Source: Peltaster fructicola | Lineage: Eukaryota; Ascomycota; Dothideomycetes | Length of the DNA: 64,000 bases | Direction: 5' to 3' | Assembly: GCA_001592805.2 (NCBI GenBank) | Contig: CP051140.1 | Coordinates: 1,303,501-1,367,500 of the forward strand | Shown: in pieces, positions 1 to 10,400 of the stretch | How positions within the stretch are numbered: the first letter of the stretch is position 1 | How the letters are laid out: each line of letters begins with the position of its first letter | Notes under the pieces: model-generated | Database searches by the model: none | What the model was told of the DNA's origin: nothing | The model's input: the letters and a program-made list of their open reading frames with translations, nothing else | Translations under genes and position numbers: made by a program

Positions 1-1431
1 CGCAAACCTGTGCTGGCGCAAGCGGTTGGCTGCTGACAGTGGTATCAGATGGTGCGTGTGGCGAACCTTCTCGGGGGTGATGTTGGCAGTCTGCAAGGCC
101 GGCGGCAAGTGGCCTGGTGTGATGACACTGGATCGTCTCTCATGGGTAACAGAGTTCTGGCGTCTACGATCGCCTTGAGCATCGGTTGTACTTTGTCGTT
201 GCTCTGTCCAATAAGTGTCTGCGAGCAGCTCGGCTGGGCTGATGTACCAGTCGTGTTCCGGCTTTGTGATAACAGTATCAGCGGTCTTGTTGTGCCTATG
301 GCCAATCGTACTGCCTGAAACTTGTTGAGAACCAGGCTGGAAAACAGGAAGCTGGAATGGATGTTCTGTATCAGATCGTGCTGTCTCGACCTCAGTCAAC
401 CATTGCTCGACCTTATCCAGATCCATGAACTGCTCGGGCGAACACACTGCGCTATCTTTCTGTCGCTCTCGAACTCTGCGGTTACGCAATGCCTGCAATG
501 GGTTGTACGCTCTGCCGCTTTGCTTCTGGCTTGTCAGCAGGTGGGAGCTCGTTCTCGGCCTTGTCTTGTGGCTCGTTGGCAATGCTGGAAGCTGTAGCAG
601 GAGACGTCTGTGCTTCTCAGCCAACTCGAAGTACTTGCGAGCCTTTTCTGCTCGAGCAAGCGTCGCAGGCGAGAAGTAATATTGCTCGGCGTTCATATCT
701 CGGTGTGCATCGTCGTCTAATGGCAACTGTATACTCTGGCCAGAGGCTCGAGAACCGATCTGCTCGCGGACGAAGTCTTTAGTGGCATTCGTACTTGGAA
801 TGGTTCCAGCACCTGCAGAGCTGGCTCTGAGAGCAACAGCAGCATTCGACGCAGGAGGCGCCGCAGGGTTGCTAGCATGTCTCTTACGGCTCTCACTCAG
901 ATTGAGAGCCATCTGAACGAGCTGAGCTGGATCCATGCTAGGCATCTTGGACAATCGTTGGTTCGGTGCGCGCCAGCTAGGATGATAGGGCTCATCGGAC
1001 TGCAGAGAGCTATTTCTCGAGCTGGGCTGCTCCGATGCCCGACTTGCTCTGCCAAAATCTATAGCATTTTCCATGCGCCGCTTGCCCTCCGACTTGCTGC
1101 TCCTAGATGTAGAGTATTCGAGAATGGCTCCTCGAGCTCCACTGGTCCGTTGCTGTGCGATGCTGCTTCTGCCATCATTTATTCGCTGAATCTCCTCGCT
1201 CTTACGACTGGATAAGGATCTTGGAGGTGTGAGGAGCTTGTCCTTAAACCGTTCTCCTCTTGCGCTCCATTTATCCTTTTCAGATCTGAATGACTCTCCG
1301 CGTGAGCTCGAGGGACGATCTCTCCTGGCTTCATGGTTCGCGATTGTGGTGAAGGTCACATCTGCAATGGCAGATTGCTTTCGAGGCTCATAGTCGTGAT
1401 GGAACTCTCCGTTCGTGTCATTGTTGGACAT
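1..1431 (-). CDS. Large disordered fungal protein, N-terminal part (runs off the left end)
   Basis: The minus strand is open without a stop from position 1431 to the window edge (about 477 codons), so the 3' end lies outside. I chose the ATG at 1431-1429; an in-frame TAG lies shortly upstream, though an upstream exon ending near 1460 cannot be excluded. The protein is Ser/Arg/Ala-rich and mostly disordered. A more ordered block follows: a basic helical stretch (AEKARKYFELAEKHRR), then a conserved-looking motif YNPLQALRNRRVRERQ, then a WLTEVE segment and EHDWYISPAELLADTYW. I have a vague recollection of YNPLQ-x-RNRR motifs in large fungus-wide uncharacterised proteins but cannot name the family, so no function is assigned. 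Continuous coding on this strand shows that the plus-strand open frames between 49 and 1563 are shadows. Confidence 0.7.
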   Translation of the reverse strand, partial: MSNNDTNGEFHHDYEPRKQSAIADVTFTTIANHEARRDRPSSSRGESFRSEKDKWSARGERFKDKLLTPPRSLSSRKSEEIQRINDGRSSIAQQRTSGARGAILEYSTSRSSKSEGKRRMENAIDFGRASRASEQPSSRNSSLQSDEPYHPSWRAPNQRLSKMPSMDPAQLVQMALNLSESRKRHASNPAAPPASNAAVALRASSAGAGTIPSTNATKDFVREQIGSRASGQSIQLPLDDDAHRDMNAEQYYFSPATLARAEKARKYFELAEKHRRLLLQLPALPTSHKTRPRTSSHLLTSQKQSGRAYNPLQALRNRRVRERQKDSAVCSPEQFMDLDKVEQWLTEVETARSDTEHPFQLPVFQPGSQQVSGSTIGHRHNKTADTVITKPEHDWYISPAELLADTYWTEQRQSTTDAQGDRRRQNSVTHERRSSVITPGHLPPALQTANITPEKVRHTHHLIPLSAANRLRQHRFA

Positions 1432-1928
1432 GACCTGCTGCTCATCGTCGGATTCGGTAGCCTAGCCAGTGCTCGATTAGAGAAACTCAGAGGGCGCGAC
1501 GATGCGAGAAGGACATGTCAGCTCGAGCGCGGAGTAGACAGCCAAGCAGTGATTGAGGAGTAGGCCGATGCTGTTGGTTCAAGTAGCAGGGAGATGCAAG
1601 GTTATGCAGTACTGATGTGGTCTGCAGGATCACACGCGATAAAACTATGATTTGGCGAGCATATGATCGTCACAAAGGAACTCGTGAGCCGAATTTAGTG
1701 CCGCGGTAGATGTGACGACATAGTATACACAAGACTGCACATGTGTGCTTCCTGACAGGGATCGGATTGGCATGTGTCAGCAAGGGTGAAATGATTACGC
1801 TGCAATTATCTGGTATATGGCTGGAAACAAGAATTCAGTGCAAGTCCAACTCATTGTCCTGAGGATCAATATTCAGTGTCAATAGCCATGATCTAGGTGC
1901 ACCATGCTGGTGAGCAGTGGAAGATAGC
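1432..1928. other. Intergenic, two minus-strand genes
   Basis: About 500 bases between the stop of the repeat protein at 1929 and the start of the edge gene. It should hold the promoter and 5' UTR of the edge gene and the terminator of neither recognisably. No RNA gene, repeat or coding frame with support was seen; the plus-strand frames here lack any recognisable product. Confidence 0.5.
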
Positions 1929-3302
1929 TCAAGCAGATGTAGGCTCTTCACCTGCAGATGGCTTAACAGGTGTTCCGCTGCTAAGATCGAAGATTGAATC
2001 ATCGTCCTCTGCTTCTACTGTCCCTGCGGTAGGCGTGATTGGTCCACCGACAGCTGCAGGGTGTTTGGTGGTGCCATTGAGCTTTGAAACAGTAGCCTTT
2101 TTGTGAAGTGGTAGAGCCTTTCTTGCTGGAGGTTTGCCGTCGTACTTCTCTTGTGCTCGACTTTGAGATGCTGCTGTCGGCCTGGTCATTCGGTCTAAAA
2201 AGCTACCGTCTGAAGCTACAGGCTTCCGGCCAGTATTTTGTGATTCAGACGATGGTGCATGGGCGAGAGAAGTCCGTGGTGCTGGGCGTGTAGTGCTCGC
2301 CTTTGCTAGCCCGCGACTGGATCTACTGTCAACGCTCCTCCCAAAGTCTTGTTCATGCTTCGCCCGCGAGGCTGCGGTCGGAGCTAATAGGTGTGACGAG
2401 ATGCTCACAGGCTTCGTGCTTTCCCTCGCTCGCCCTTTGGCAGCTGTAGAAGCATTGGAGGCCAGGGATTCCCGCTTCTCTGCAGCACGTGCAACTGATG
2501 CCGCAGTTGGTGCTGTCAGCGAACTTCGACTGACCTTTTGGCTTAACTCCTTAGGCGCAGCTTTCGATGCCTGCTTCGTGATGAGAGGGGACTTCAATGC
2601 CGCGGCTACTGGCTTCGTCGACGCAGAAGAGACCGGTGCTGGCTTGCTCCTTGCTGCGGTATCCTTGGTCGGCTTGGAAGCTGTCGACTTCGGTCGAGCA
2701 TTTTCAGATAGATCCTCAGCATCAGCATCCAGTGCATCTCCAACGCTGACAGCTTTCGCATCGGTAGGATCAGCAGGCTTCAATGCCACCTCCTCTTCAG
2801 TCGCAGCCGTTACTGGCTTGTCCGGATTCGCTGTGGTGGTAGTGCTTAGCTTGCTCGGTGCTTTCATGGAGAGTGCCTGATCTTCCTTCGGCTCCAGAGT
2901 CGGGGTCGAAATTGGCGTTGACTCAATGGCAGCTTCTGGGATGGCCTCCTGCACTGATGAGTCCTTCTCTCGTCGTTCACTCTCTTGCGACACAATCTTC
3001 TTCAATGCCAGCAGTTGGTCATGATTATCGCCGTTTTCGCTGAAGCTTTGTCGTCGTAAGGAAGCACTGCTCTCACGTGTGAGCTCGGCCATATCCTCGG
3101 TGCCTTCTGGTGTTTCCGCCATTCTTCCAGCTCCTTCAACCGTTACGAAGCTCGATCTCACTTTCGAGAGTGGCCTTCTGCCTTCTCGGGCAACCTCTTG
3201 ACTTGCTGAACGTGCTCGCTCTGGTGTCTTTACTTCTGTGTCCTTGTTCTCGAATATGGATCTGAGGTTGCGGACGGCGGATGAGGATCGTTCGGTTGAC
3301 AT
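1929..3302 (-). CDS. Disordered Ser/Ala/Lys-rich protein with three TAPTAAS-type repeats
   Basis: A single-exon frame of 457 codons with an ATG at 3302. The N-terminus reads SAVRNLRSIFENK, a short hydrophobic/basic motif of the kind that starts several uncharacterised fungal scaffold proteins. The rest is low complexity. Three imperfect copies of a short element stand out in the C-terminal half: LTAPTAASVARAAEKRE, LLAPTAASRAKHEQDFG and MTRPTAASQSRAQEKYDG, each followed by a charged helix-like stretch. The C-terminal end is acidic (EAEDDDSIFDLSSGTP). No catalytic domain, membrane segment or signal peptide is visible. Function unknown; a cytoskeletal or septal scaffold is possible but only a guess. 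The plus-strand frames across it are shadows. Confidence 0.75.
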   Translation of the reverse strand: MSTERSSSAVRNLRSIFENKDTEVKTPERARSASQEVAREGRRPLSKVRSSFVTVEGAGRMAETPEGTEDMAELTRESSASLRRQSFSENGDNHDQLLALKKIVSQESERREKDSSVQEAIPEAAIESTPISTPTLEPKEDQALSMKAPSKLSTTTTANPDKPVTAATEEEVALKPADPTDAKAVSVGDALDADAEDLSENARPKSTASKPTKDTAARSKPAPVSSASTKPVAAALKSPLITKQASKAAPKELSQKVSRSSLTAPTAASVARAAEKRESLASNASTAAKGRARESTKPVSISSHLLAPTAASRAKHEQDFGRSVDSRSSRGLAKASTTRPAPRTSLAHAPSSESQNTGRKPVASDGSFLDRMTRPTAASQSRAQEKYDGKPPARKALPLHKKATVSKLNGTTKHPAAVGGPITPTAGTVEAEDDDSIFDLSSGTPVKPSAGEEPTSA

Positions 3303-3967
3303 GACTGTGTATTGCCTGGTCAGTGGATTGCTCGAGTTTCAAGTTGAATGGCATTTCTGCTGTATGAGCATCGCTCATGCCATAATCAATGTGCTCTGAT
3401 CATGGCCGGGCCTCGTTGTAGCACAAGGCGAGAAAAAGTCCACTGTGAGCTGCGGTAAACAAACGCAGCTCTGTCAAACTTGGCGCCACTCATGCAGCCA
3501 GCCTGCGTGCCGGGCATATGGTTTCGGTACGGTGGGATTTGACTCGAACATGCATGTGTTTGATGGAAAGCTCGCTGTGACTTACAATCTCAAAAGACCA
3601 GCTCCTTGATACTCACACTGCGTCTTCCAGCATTTGGCGTGGTAGGAAACTGTGGTTGCCGCGATGTCTCGGCAGCAGCGAAGTATGTCTCGGAGGAATG
3701 GCGATCGATAGCAAGAGGTATTTCTTTCGGCTGGTTCGTGCTTCTGAACTATGATCGTTACACGATGGGAAAAGGGGCCACTACGTAAATATGGAGACCG
3801 GAAGTGCAGTTGATGATCGACCGTGCATTGGTAGGCAAACGGCGCAGTACGTCGCAACTTCGATCAACGAATGGGCTCGCATTGGAGCTGGTTTGCCAAT
3901 CATACACCTCATACACCTCGTAATATACTGTACATATGGACATGCCGATACCCTCTGAGAAGTACAA
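3303..3967. other. Intergenic region upstream of the repeat protein
   Basis: About 665 bases between two minus-strand genes. It contains the presumed promoter of the repeat protein and the 3' region of the TPP1-like gene. Short frames on both strands have no recognisable products. No tRNA or repeat was seen. Confidence 0.5.
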
Positions 3968-6900
3968 TCACCATTGCGGCATCCACTTGAGGGGGTTCAT
4001 CTGCGGTCGACGTTTAGTCGGTGTCTCTTGCTGCTTTGTGAACGCTCCGCCAGGCTTCGAGTTGAGCCAGGCATCCTTGATCGGCTCATCTATACGTCCT
4101 GATTTCACCAGGTCTAGTTCGACACGACTAAGCAGCTGGCTTACGACAGATGGGCCATCCTGGGATTTGACGTGTCGCTTTTGTTCGCCACTGCTCTTGA
4201 GCACGGTGGCTGGTACAAATCCTGAGCTCGAATTGTTCGTCTTGCTGGTCGAATGCGGCATAGTAGTGACTCTGGGCGTGCTGACAGGCTCCTTACTGTG
4301 CTTTGCGACAGTGTTTGTCGATGGGTGTGATCTTCCGTGAGAGAGCGGCCTTGCGCCGTCAGCTGTCGTATGTGAGTCTGGATTGTGTGTGGATTCCTTC
4401 TTGTTTTTCATGCGCTCATCGAGATTCCGCCTATTGTGATCATTGTCCGCGATCGTGCTGGCGCCTTGGACCACGCCACTGTCTATGATCTGATCTTGCG
4501 AACTCAGTGGTGCCATCTTGTCGTGTAGTTTGGCCTTGCCAGGTGGTGTGGGCATCATGGCCTTGTTCTTGTCGAAATCTCTCTCGACTGTCTTGCGAAC
4601 GCTGACTAGGCGGCCATCGTTCGTCTCCGTGTTCGCTTTGCTCATTTTGGCCAGAGAGCCATGATGATGCTTCCCGGCGGTCTCTAGAGGGTCTGGATGA
4701 TGGCCCACCGTAGCCATATCTCGGACGATATTCGTTGTCGTTGTACGTTGTCTGTCCGCCAGAGGTACGACAGGGCGGTCCTGCTTGGCGGTATCTTGGA
4801 CCTCGAGGTGGCCCTTGGCCTCTGTGTCGGGTGTCTCTGTAATGGTATCGCGGAGCTCGAGGCGGGTCTTTGTGCTATAGTCATGTTTAGCGATGTCTTC
4901 ATCAAGAGACGGTCTGTCCGTATGTACGTCTCTGCTGCCGATTGTTTCTCTGTCGCCAGGGTTGTTGCGTGTGCTTTCCTGTCCGGCAGGTCGCCGTGAT
5001 TTGCTTCCAACATACTCTTCGTAAATCGCCTTCACTGCCTCCACAGACATATAGTCGTTCGTAAACTGCTCGGCATAAGCGGTGCAAGCCTCGACAGGAT
5101 TGAAAGCCTTCGCGTCGGGACCATAGTAATTACGCAGGAGCCTGTAGCTTCGTCAGTGAAATGCAACCAGTAAGTAACTCTCCACAAGGACAGAAGAAAT
5201 GGCGGAGTCTGAAGAATATTATCAATGCTCACCAGTTGCGTCTTTGCCCATCGATCATGAACTTTCTTCGATCCATTCTATGAGCTCCCTGTGCAGTAGT
5301 TGATGTTGCTCTGCGTGGCACAGCCTGCTCAATACTGTCTGCCGTGCTGGTAGGTCCCTTATCCACATTTTGACGGTCTCTGCACTTGGCAGGCGATGGT
5401 GTAGCACGAACTACATCGCTACTGCTTGGTGGCAACTGTGGTCGTGGTGGAGGCGAGGGTGATATTGACCACTGTGAGGCGCCGAGTTGACCATCATCAT
5501 CGTCATCCTCAGTGCCTGCATTTCCTTTCTGTCCCTCTTCTCGTCCTCCATCTCCAGAGGCATCTGAGGCTGAGTCATCACCCGTGCTATCGTCATCCGA
5601 GGACTCCGGTTTGGCCATCTGCCTTTGTGAGGCAGAACACCCGGGCATCTGGCGCACAGCTTCGGCGATAGCACGAGTCACAACCGCCTGTGAGCTTGTG
5701 GGAGGGGCGTCGTCTACGACCATCGGTTCGCCTTGTGAAGTCGAGTCATTCTTGATCCAGGCTTGGAGCAGATCACTGGGCACCTTCGGACAGTTCGGCG
5801 CCGATTCTCGTGCAACTGGTATCCAGGAGCTTTTGTTGGAGAGTAGTAGCTGTTGGTCCTCTGCAATGACGAACCTGAGCCGGCTATCAAGTGTATCCGA
5901 CTCGATAACAGTCCTTGAGCTGGCAGATATGTCAATAGGTGACACAGCCGGATCCTTCTGTGTCCGTGCTGGTGGCAGCATTTCCGTCTTGTGCATCTGC
6001 GCGGATCGAAGCTTTTCGTCCACAGCAGTTCGAGCTAAAGGTAGCTCTTCTGCCTCGACCCTCGACGCGGAGTCTAAAGGTCTCGCATTGGCACGTACAA
6101 CGTCCGCGTTGGTCTGCGTTGTGCGTTGAGGTCGATTCTTCTTCTCTATGAGCTGCAAGAGTGGGTTTGGAGTGCCTTCAGAGGGTCTTTTAGCTGTGGT
6201 GAACCCAGCAACCCGTGGTCCAGCCAGATTAACCCCTCTCAGTATCTCTATACCATCCTCGTTGACAGACGGAGTGCTGGAACCAGTCGCTGTCGGAGGC
6301 GCGGCAGGCTGAGTTGCAACTGGGAATTGAGTCTGTACTTCCACGCCGGTAGAACTGAGAATGATTGGTTCTTGCGCAGCAGGGAACTTGGAATGCGCAG
6401 CTCGTCTTTTGTTGTTACTCTGTGCATGACCCGCAGCAGCCACCACCGAGGATGTGATCTGACCATTATTTCGGAATTGGCGCATGTCAGCGATGCTCTG
6501 CTGCATTTCTGGAGTCTCATGGAGGACAGAAGGCGTTCCAATCGGCTTGTGCCGGGCGCTCACCCATTTCAGCTGATCAATGTCGAGCTTGATAAGAGAC
6601 CAATTTGGACCATACGACGAGACTGTGAGAGCGTACGAGTCGAGACGCAAAATGTCGTATTTGAAGCTCTCGTCGAACTCCTCATCAAGTTGCTCTGCGT
6701 AAGACTTCACAGCATCATCTGTGAGAACTGCCCGAACAAACACCTCGCTATCGGACAATTCTACGATCGTAGGTGAGATAGAGAGCACCTGAACCATGTT
6801 AGATGCTTTGCTCGCGGGCTCACGCTTGGCTGGAGCTTACCTTCATCAGCTGTACGTGGAACTGTGTGGTAGAGTTGCTCCTGTCGACTTCTGCTCTGAA

Positions 6901-7053
6901 GTTGCTACCATCATCGAGGAATCGCTCATAATCAGGATCATCTTTGACAATGGTTTTGCCTGTAGTGTTATGCTTCCAGCGAAGCAAAGCAGCAATCTCT
7001 GCTGCAATGAACTTGTTCAACCATGGCTCAAGGCTCCTGATTGGTTTCGACAT
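3968..7053 (-). CDS. Shelterin TPP1/Tpz1-like telomere protein (N-terminal TPP1/Est3-type OB fold)
   Basis: Three exons: 7053-6841, 6788-5233 and 5141-3968, giving 980 residues. Intron 1 has donor GTAAGC, a CTAAC branch site and acceptor TTCAG, phase 0. Intron 2 has donor GTGAGC and acceptor CTACAG, phase 2, creating ...RRNW|LLRNYYGPDA. Joined residues 1-150 follow the TPP1/Est3 pattern: an opening SLEPWLNKFI, like the LRPWI segment at the start of the human TPP1 OB fold; an FHVQLMK strand; SEVFVRAVLTDDAVKSY; then SLIKLDIDQLKWV, like the closing strand of that fold. The remaining 830 residues are largely disordered, with Asp/Glu and Ser runs, an IEILRGVNLAGPRVAGF element, and a helical segment just after intron 2 (EACTAYAEQFTNDYMSVEAV). 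In the known family TPP1/Tpz1 bridges the telomeric ssDNA protein Pot1 to other shelterin subunits and recruits telomerase. Assignment is by pattern, not by search; a different OB-fold telomere protein is the main alternative. Confidence 0.68.
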
Positions 7054-7462
7054 GTTCGCAACTCAGCAGACATGTTAGGTTGTGCGGGAGTGTGAAAGGT
7101 ACTATCGAGAGGATGTAGAAGGTATAGTATTACGTGCAAAGACAGATTGTGCCGTTGTTGCTGTGGTAGGCCCAAGAAGCTATCTTGTACTGGAGGTCTT
7201 TATTACGTGGGTACGCGTTCGTCGTGTGATCCAATCAGACGTCATAGTCTGTGCTTAGCGCGGTTCCATTGTATAGCATTCTCTTGATGGCCGGACATCA
7301 ACAGCTGTTGGCAATGAGCTCACGACACATCTCGAGACGTCCGCTCAGTGTCTCACTATCAGCATGCTTCTTCATATATCTGCAGCTTATGATCATCAGC
7401 AACGATAGCATTAAACCATAACACCAATATGAGCGTAAGTCGTTTACGACCGGATTCGCATC
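7054..7462. promoter_or_regulatory. Divergent promoter region between the TPP1-like gene and fab1
   Basis: About 410 bases between two divergently transcribed starts, so both promoters and 5' UTRs must lie here. An out-of-frame ATG followed at once by a strong donor-like GTAAGT (around 7430-7440) precedes the chosen fab1 ATG; it could be a uORF or a small first exon, but no supported splice joins it. Nothing else was recognised. Confidence 0.45.
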
Positions 7463-10400
7463 ATGCCACAAGAACCACCATCTCCCTCGACATCCTCAGT
7501 ACTGCTACCATTTCTAGGAAATCGCTCACGCCGCGGATCTCTAGCCTCGATCAGCTCTCGTCGAGACATAGACAAAGATGTTCTCTCGCAAGCTCTTGAT
7601 ACAATACATATTTCTGCCTCCAAGTCCGATGCCCTTACATCCTTTCACGATTTTGATGGTGGTGTCTCAAGAGCGGGGCCGAACACAAAAGATATCGTCA
7701 GCAACGGCGTGAGTAGTCTCTTCAACAGATTTAAGAGCAGTGTCGGAGGCAATTCACCTGCAAGAGAAGCTAGGGCTAGACCAGACAGTAGAGCTGGCAA
7801 GGACAACACTCGTCAAGATACACTGCAGAGTGATCGATTGTCGAAGCCTGTACCTGCTGCTCTGCGGAACGTCGATTCTGAGCTGTACTCAACAAGCACT
7901 CGCCAGTCTCCAGTCACTTCAACCTTCAGCAGCAGTACCCTGATAAGACCGCAGATTACGAAGGATATCCAGTCAAAGAGAGTCCCTGGTATAGACGTCC
8001 GTGATCATGCTCGACCTGGTTCAGCCGATACCTTCCCTGATAATCATTCATCACAATCAGATGACGATACCCATGATGACTCCTCGGTAATGTTAGAGCG
8101 GAGCGAGCTCGCGGCTCATGCACTTGCCCAGGCAGTCACCGGTAATTTTGACAGACACAGTACTCATGCGAAGGCATCCGAGACATCGTCAAGGAGCAGC
8201 AGCGACTTCACCATACAACAAAAGCCGTCTTCATTAGACTCTCCAATGAAGCAGGAAGCCAAATCAGCCATGAAGAGTCCGCTTGCGCTGAGCTTCGATG
8301 GGCAGAAGAACGCTGCGCGTCCAGCGATGGTTCATGTGGGTGTATCACATCTACCAGGATTCCAGCCTTCCGAGGTCTCATCTCCTGTCAACGAACTCCC
8401 ATCACCAGGTTTACCACTTCTCGGCGCGGAGAAAGTGCTTGAGCCATCGCCCAATCTCAACAGTGCTATGCAAAGGCGACGAACTGGGCTCAAACAGCAT
8501 CAACCAATGCAGACAGCTAATGGACTGCCTACACATCTCAAGAGAAGAGTCATCAGTAAGGAGTTCTGGATGAAAGATGAGAATGCCAAGGTTTGCTTCG
8601 ACTGTGGACAGGCATTCTCAACTTTCCGCCGCAAGCATCACTGCAGGACATGCGGACAGATATTCGATGCTAAGTGCACATCTCTAGTGTCAGCTCGACC
8701 ATTTGGACAGCCCGGCACACTAAGGCTATGCAAGCCTTGCGAAGACATGATCTTTGGCAGCAATGACGATGACTCATCCGTGTACACAGATGACGGAGAG
8801 GAAGACACCAAGAGTCCTGATCACAGGAAATCGCTCACATCCGAGGAACCGTATCCTCCGGTTCTCACGGAACAGGACAGACTCCAACACACTGGTCTTG
8901 CGACTCCCTCGATCGGTATACCAGCGTCTAGACGAAATCGTGAGGCCAAACGCCGGTCAGCTGTTATTGAGTTTGATGCTCAACCGACTTTGATTAGACC
9001 TACCTCATCACGCTCGCTCGTCGCCCTCAGTCATCGACCTCGATCTTCGAGTCACAAACGCCATCAGTCCAGAGCGTCCATACGCACGTCAAAGTCTCCG
9101 GAAGAGAGCATACCGTTTTCCCAAGACGACAATGGCGCCACACCTACAAATGAACTGCCCGTGTTCCATAACGACAACGTCATCGATCCAGACCTTGCGC
9201 CATATCTTTCCGATGAAGAGTCTGAGTATGATGAGCAACCAGACATCTTCACAACTATGAGCAGTGGTGCGCAGTCATCTCCTGTTGAGAGAGATCGCCT
9301 CACATTTGGCACGCTTCTTAGTTCGACAGGACGCAAAGGTCGTCCAACGACAGCGGACAGGAACGCTGCATCATCAGTCCGTGGTGCAAAAGACGACGAC
9401 GCTGCCAGCGTGACATCGAGACACTATCCTAGATTATCGCGCAGAGGAACACCGAGCATCGGCAGTATGAATGCTATACGACCATCACCACGGCGGAGCA
9501 AAAGCAACAAGTATTTGGAAGGGGGCGTCAAGACTCTATCGATCACGTGGAGTCGCCTCTTTCACCTAGCGAGCTCGATGCGCATGGCCAGCCAAAGATC
9601 ATACGTAGCTGTGCAATGCGAGACTGTGATGCTCGACCACTCGAGCTCAACCGGGCGAGCTTCGAGCATGTTCAGAAACTACTGGCACAGCTCTTGGCAG
9701 ACGCCCGCATCCAGCAAGCTCATGCTTGGGAGAAGGCTCTGTTGCCGATCTTGCTTCGATGCACAGATGATGTGGATCCTGATGTGCCGCGTGGCGACGA
9801 CATGGATATCCGCCATTACATCAAGCTGAAGAAAGTGCCTGGAGGCAGGCCAGGTGACACTAGCTATGTCTCTGGCGTTGTCTTTAGCAAGAATGTCGCC
9901 CTCAAGAGCATGGCAAGGAGCATACGCAATCCACGTATCGCGATTGTCACATTCGCCATTGAGTATGCACGACATCAGGCACATTTTATGAGTCTCGAGC
10001 CGGTAATAGCACAAGAGCGAGAATACCTGCAAAACCTAGTCAGCCGTATAGCTGCGCTACGACCTCAGCTCTTGCTTGTCCAGCGTAACGTATCGGGGCT
10101 TGCTTTGAATATGCTGGCCAAGGCTGGAATTACAGTCGCATACAATATCAAAGAGTCTGTACTTGCAGCTGTCGCTCGTGTGACACAGACCACCATGATC
10201 AAATCAGTCGATAAGCTGACAATCGATCCTCACCACTTGGGTCATTGCGAAGGCTTCGACGTCAAGACCTATGTGCACGAGCAGTCCAGGAAGTCTTACA
10301 TCGTGCTTTCAGGATGCCAACCAGATCTTGGCTGCACTGTTGTGCTACGAGGTGCTGATACTGCCACACTTCGTAAGATGAAGCGTGTTACCGAGTTCAT

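Noticed and set aside
49-1563. Plus-strand open frames at the left end
   Set aside because: The minus strand is open over the whole interval with protein-like content (helical and conserved-looking motifs), so these are antisense shadows.
9511-9569. 59-nt intron in fab1 as the only explanation of the frame change
   Set aside because: It fits the phase but lacks a convincing branch site and removes residues that read well; kept only as an alternative to a one-base indel.
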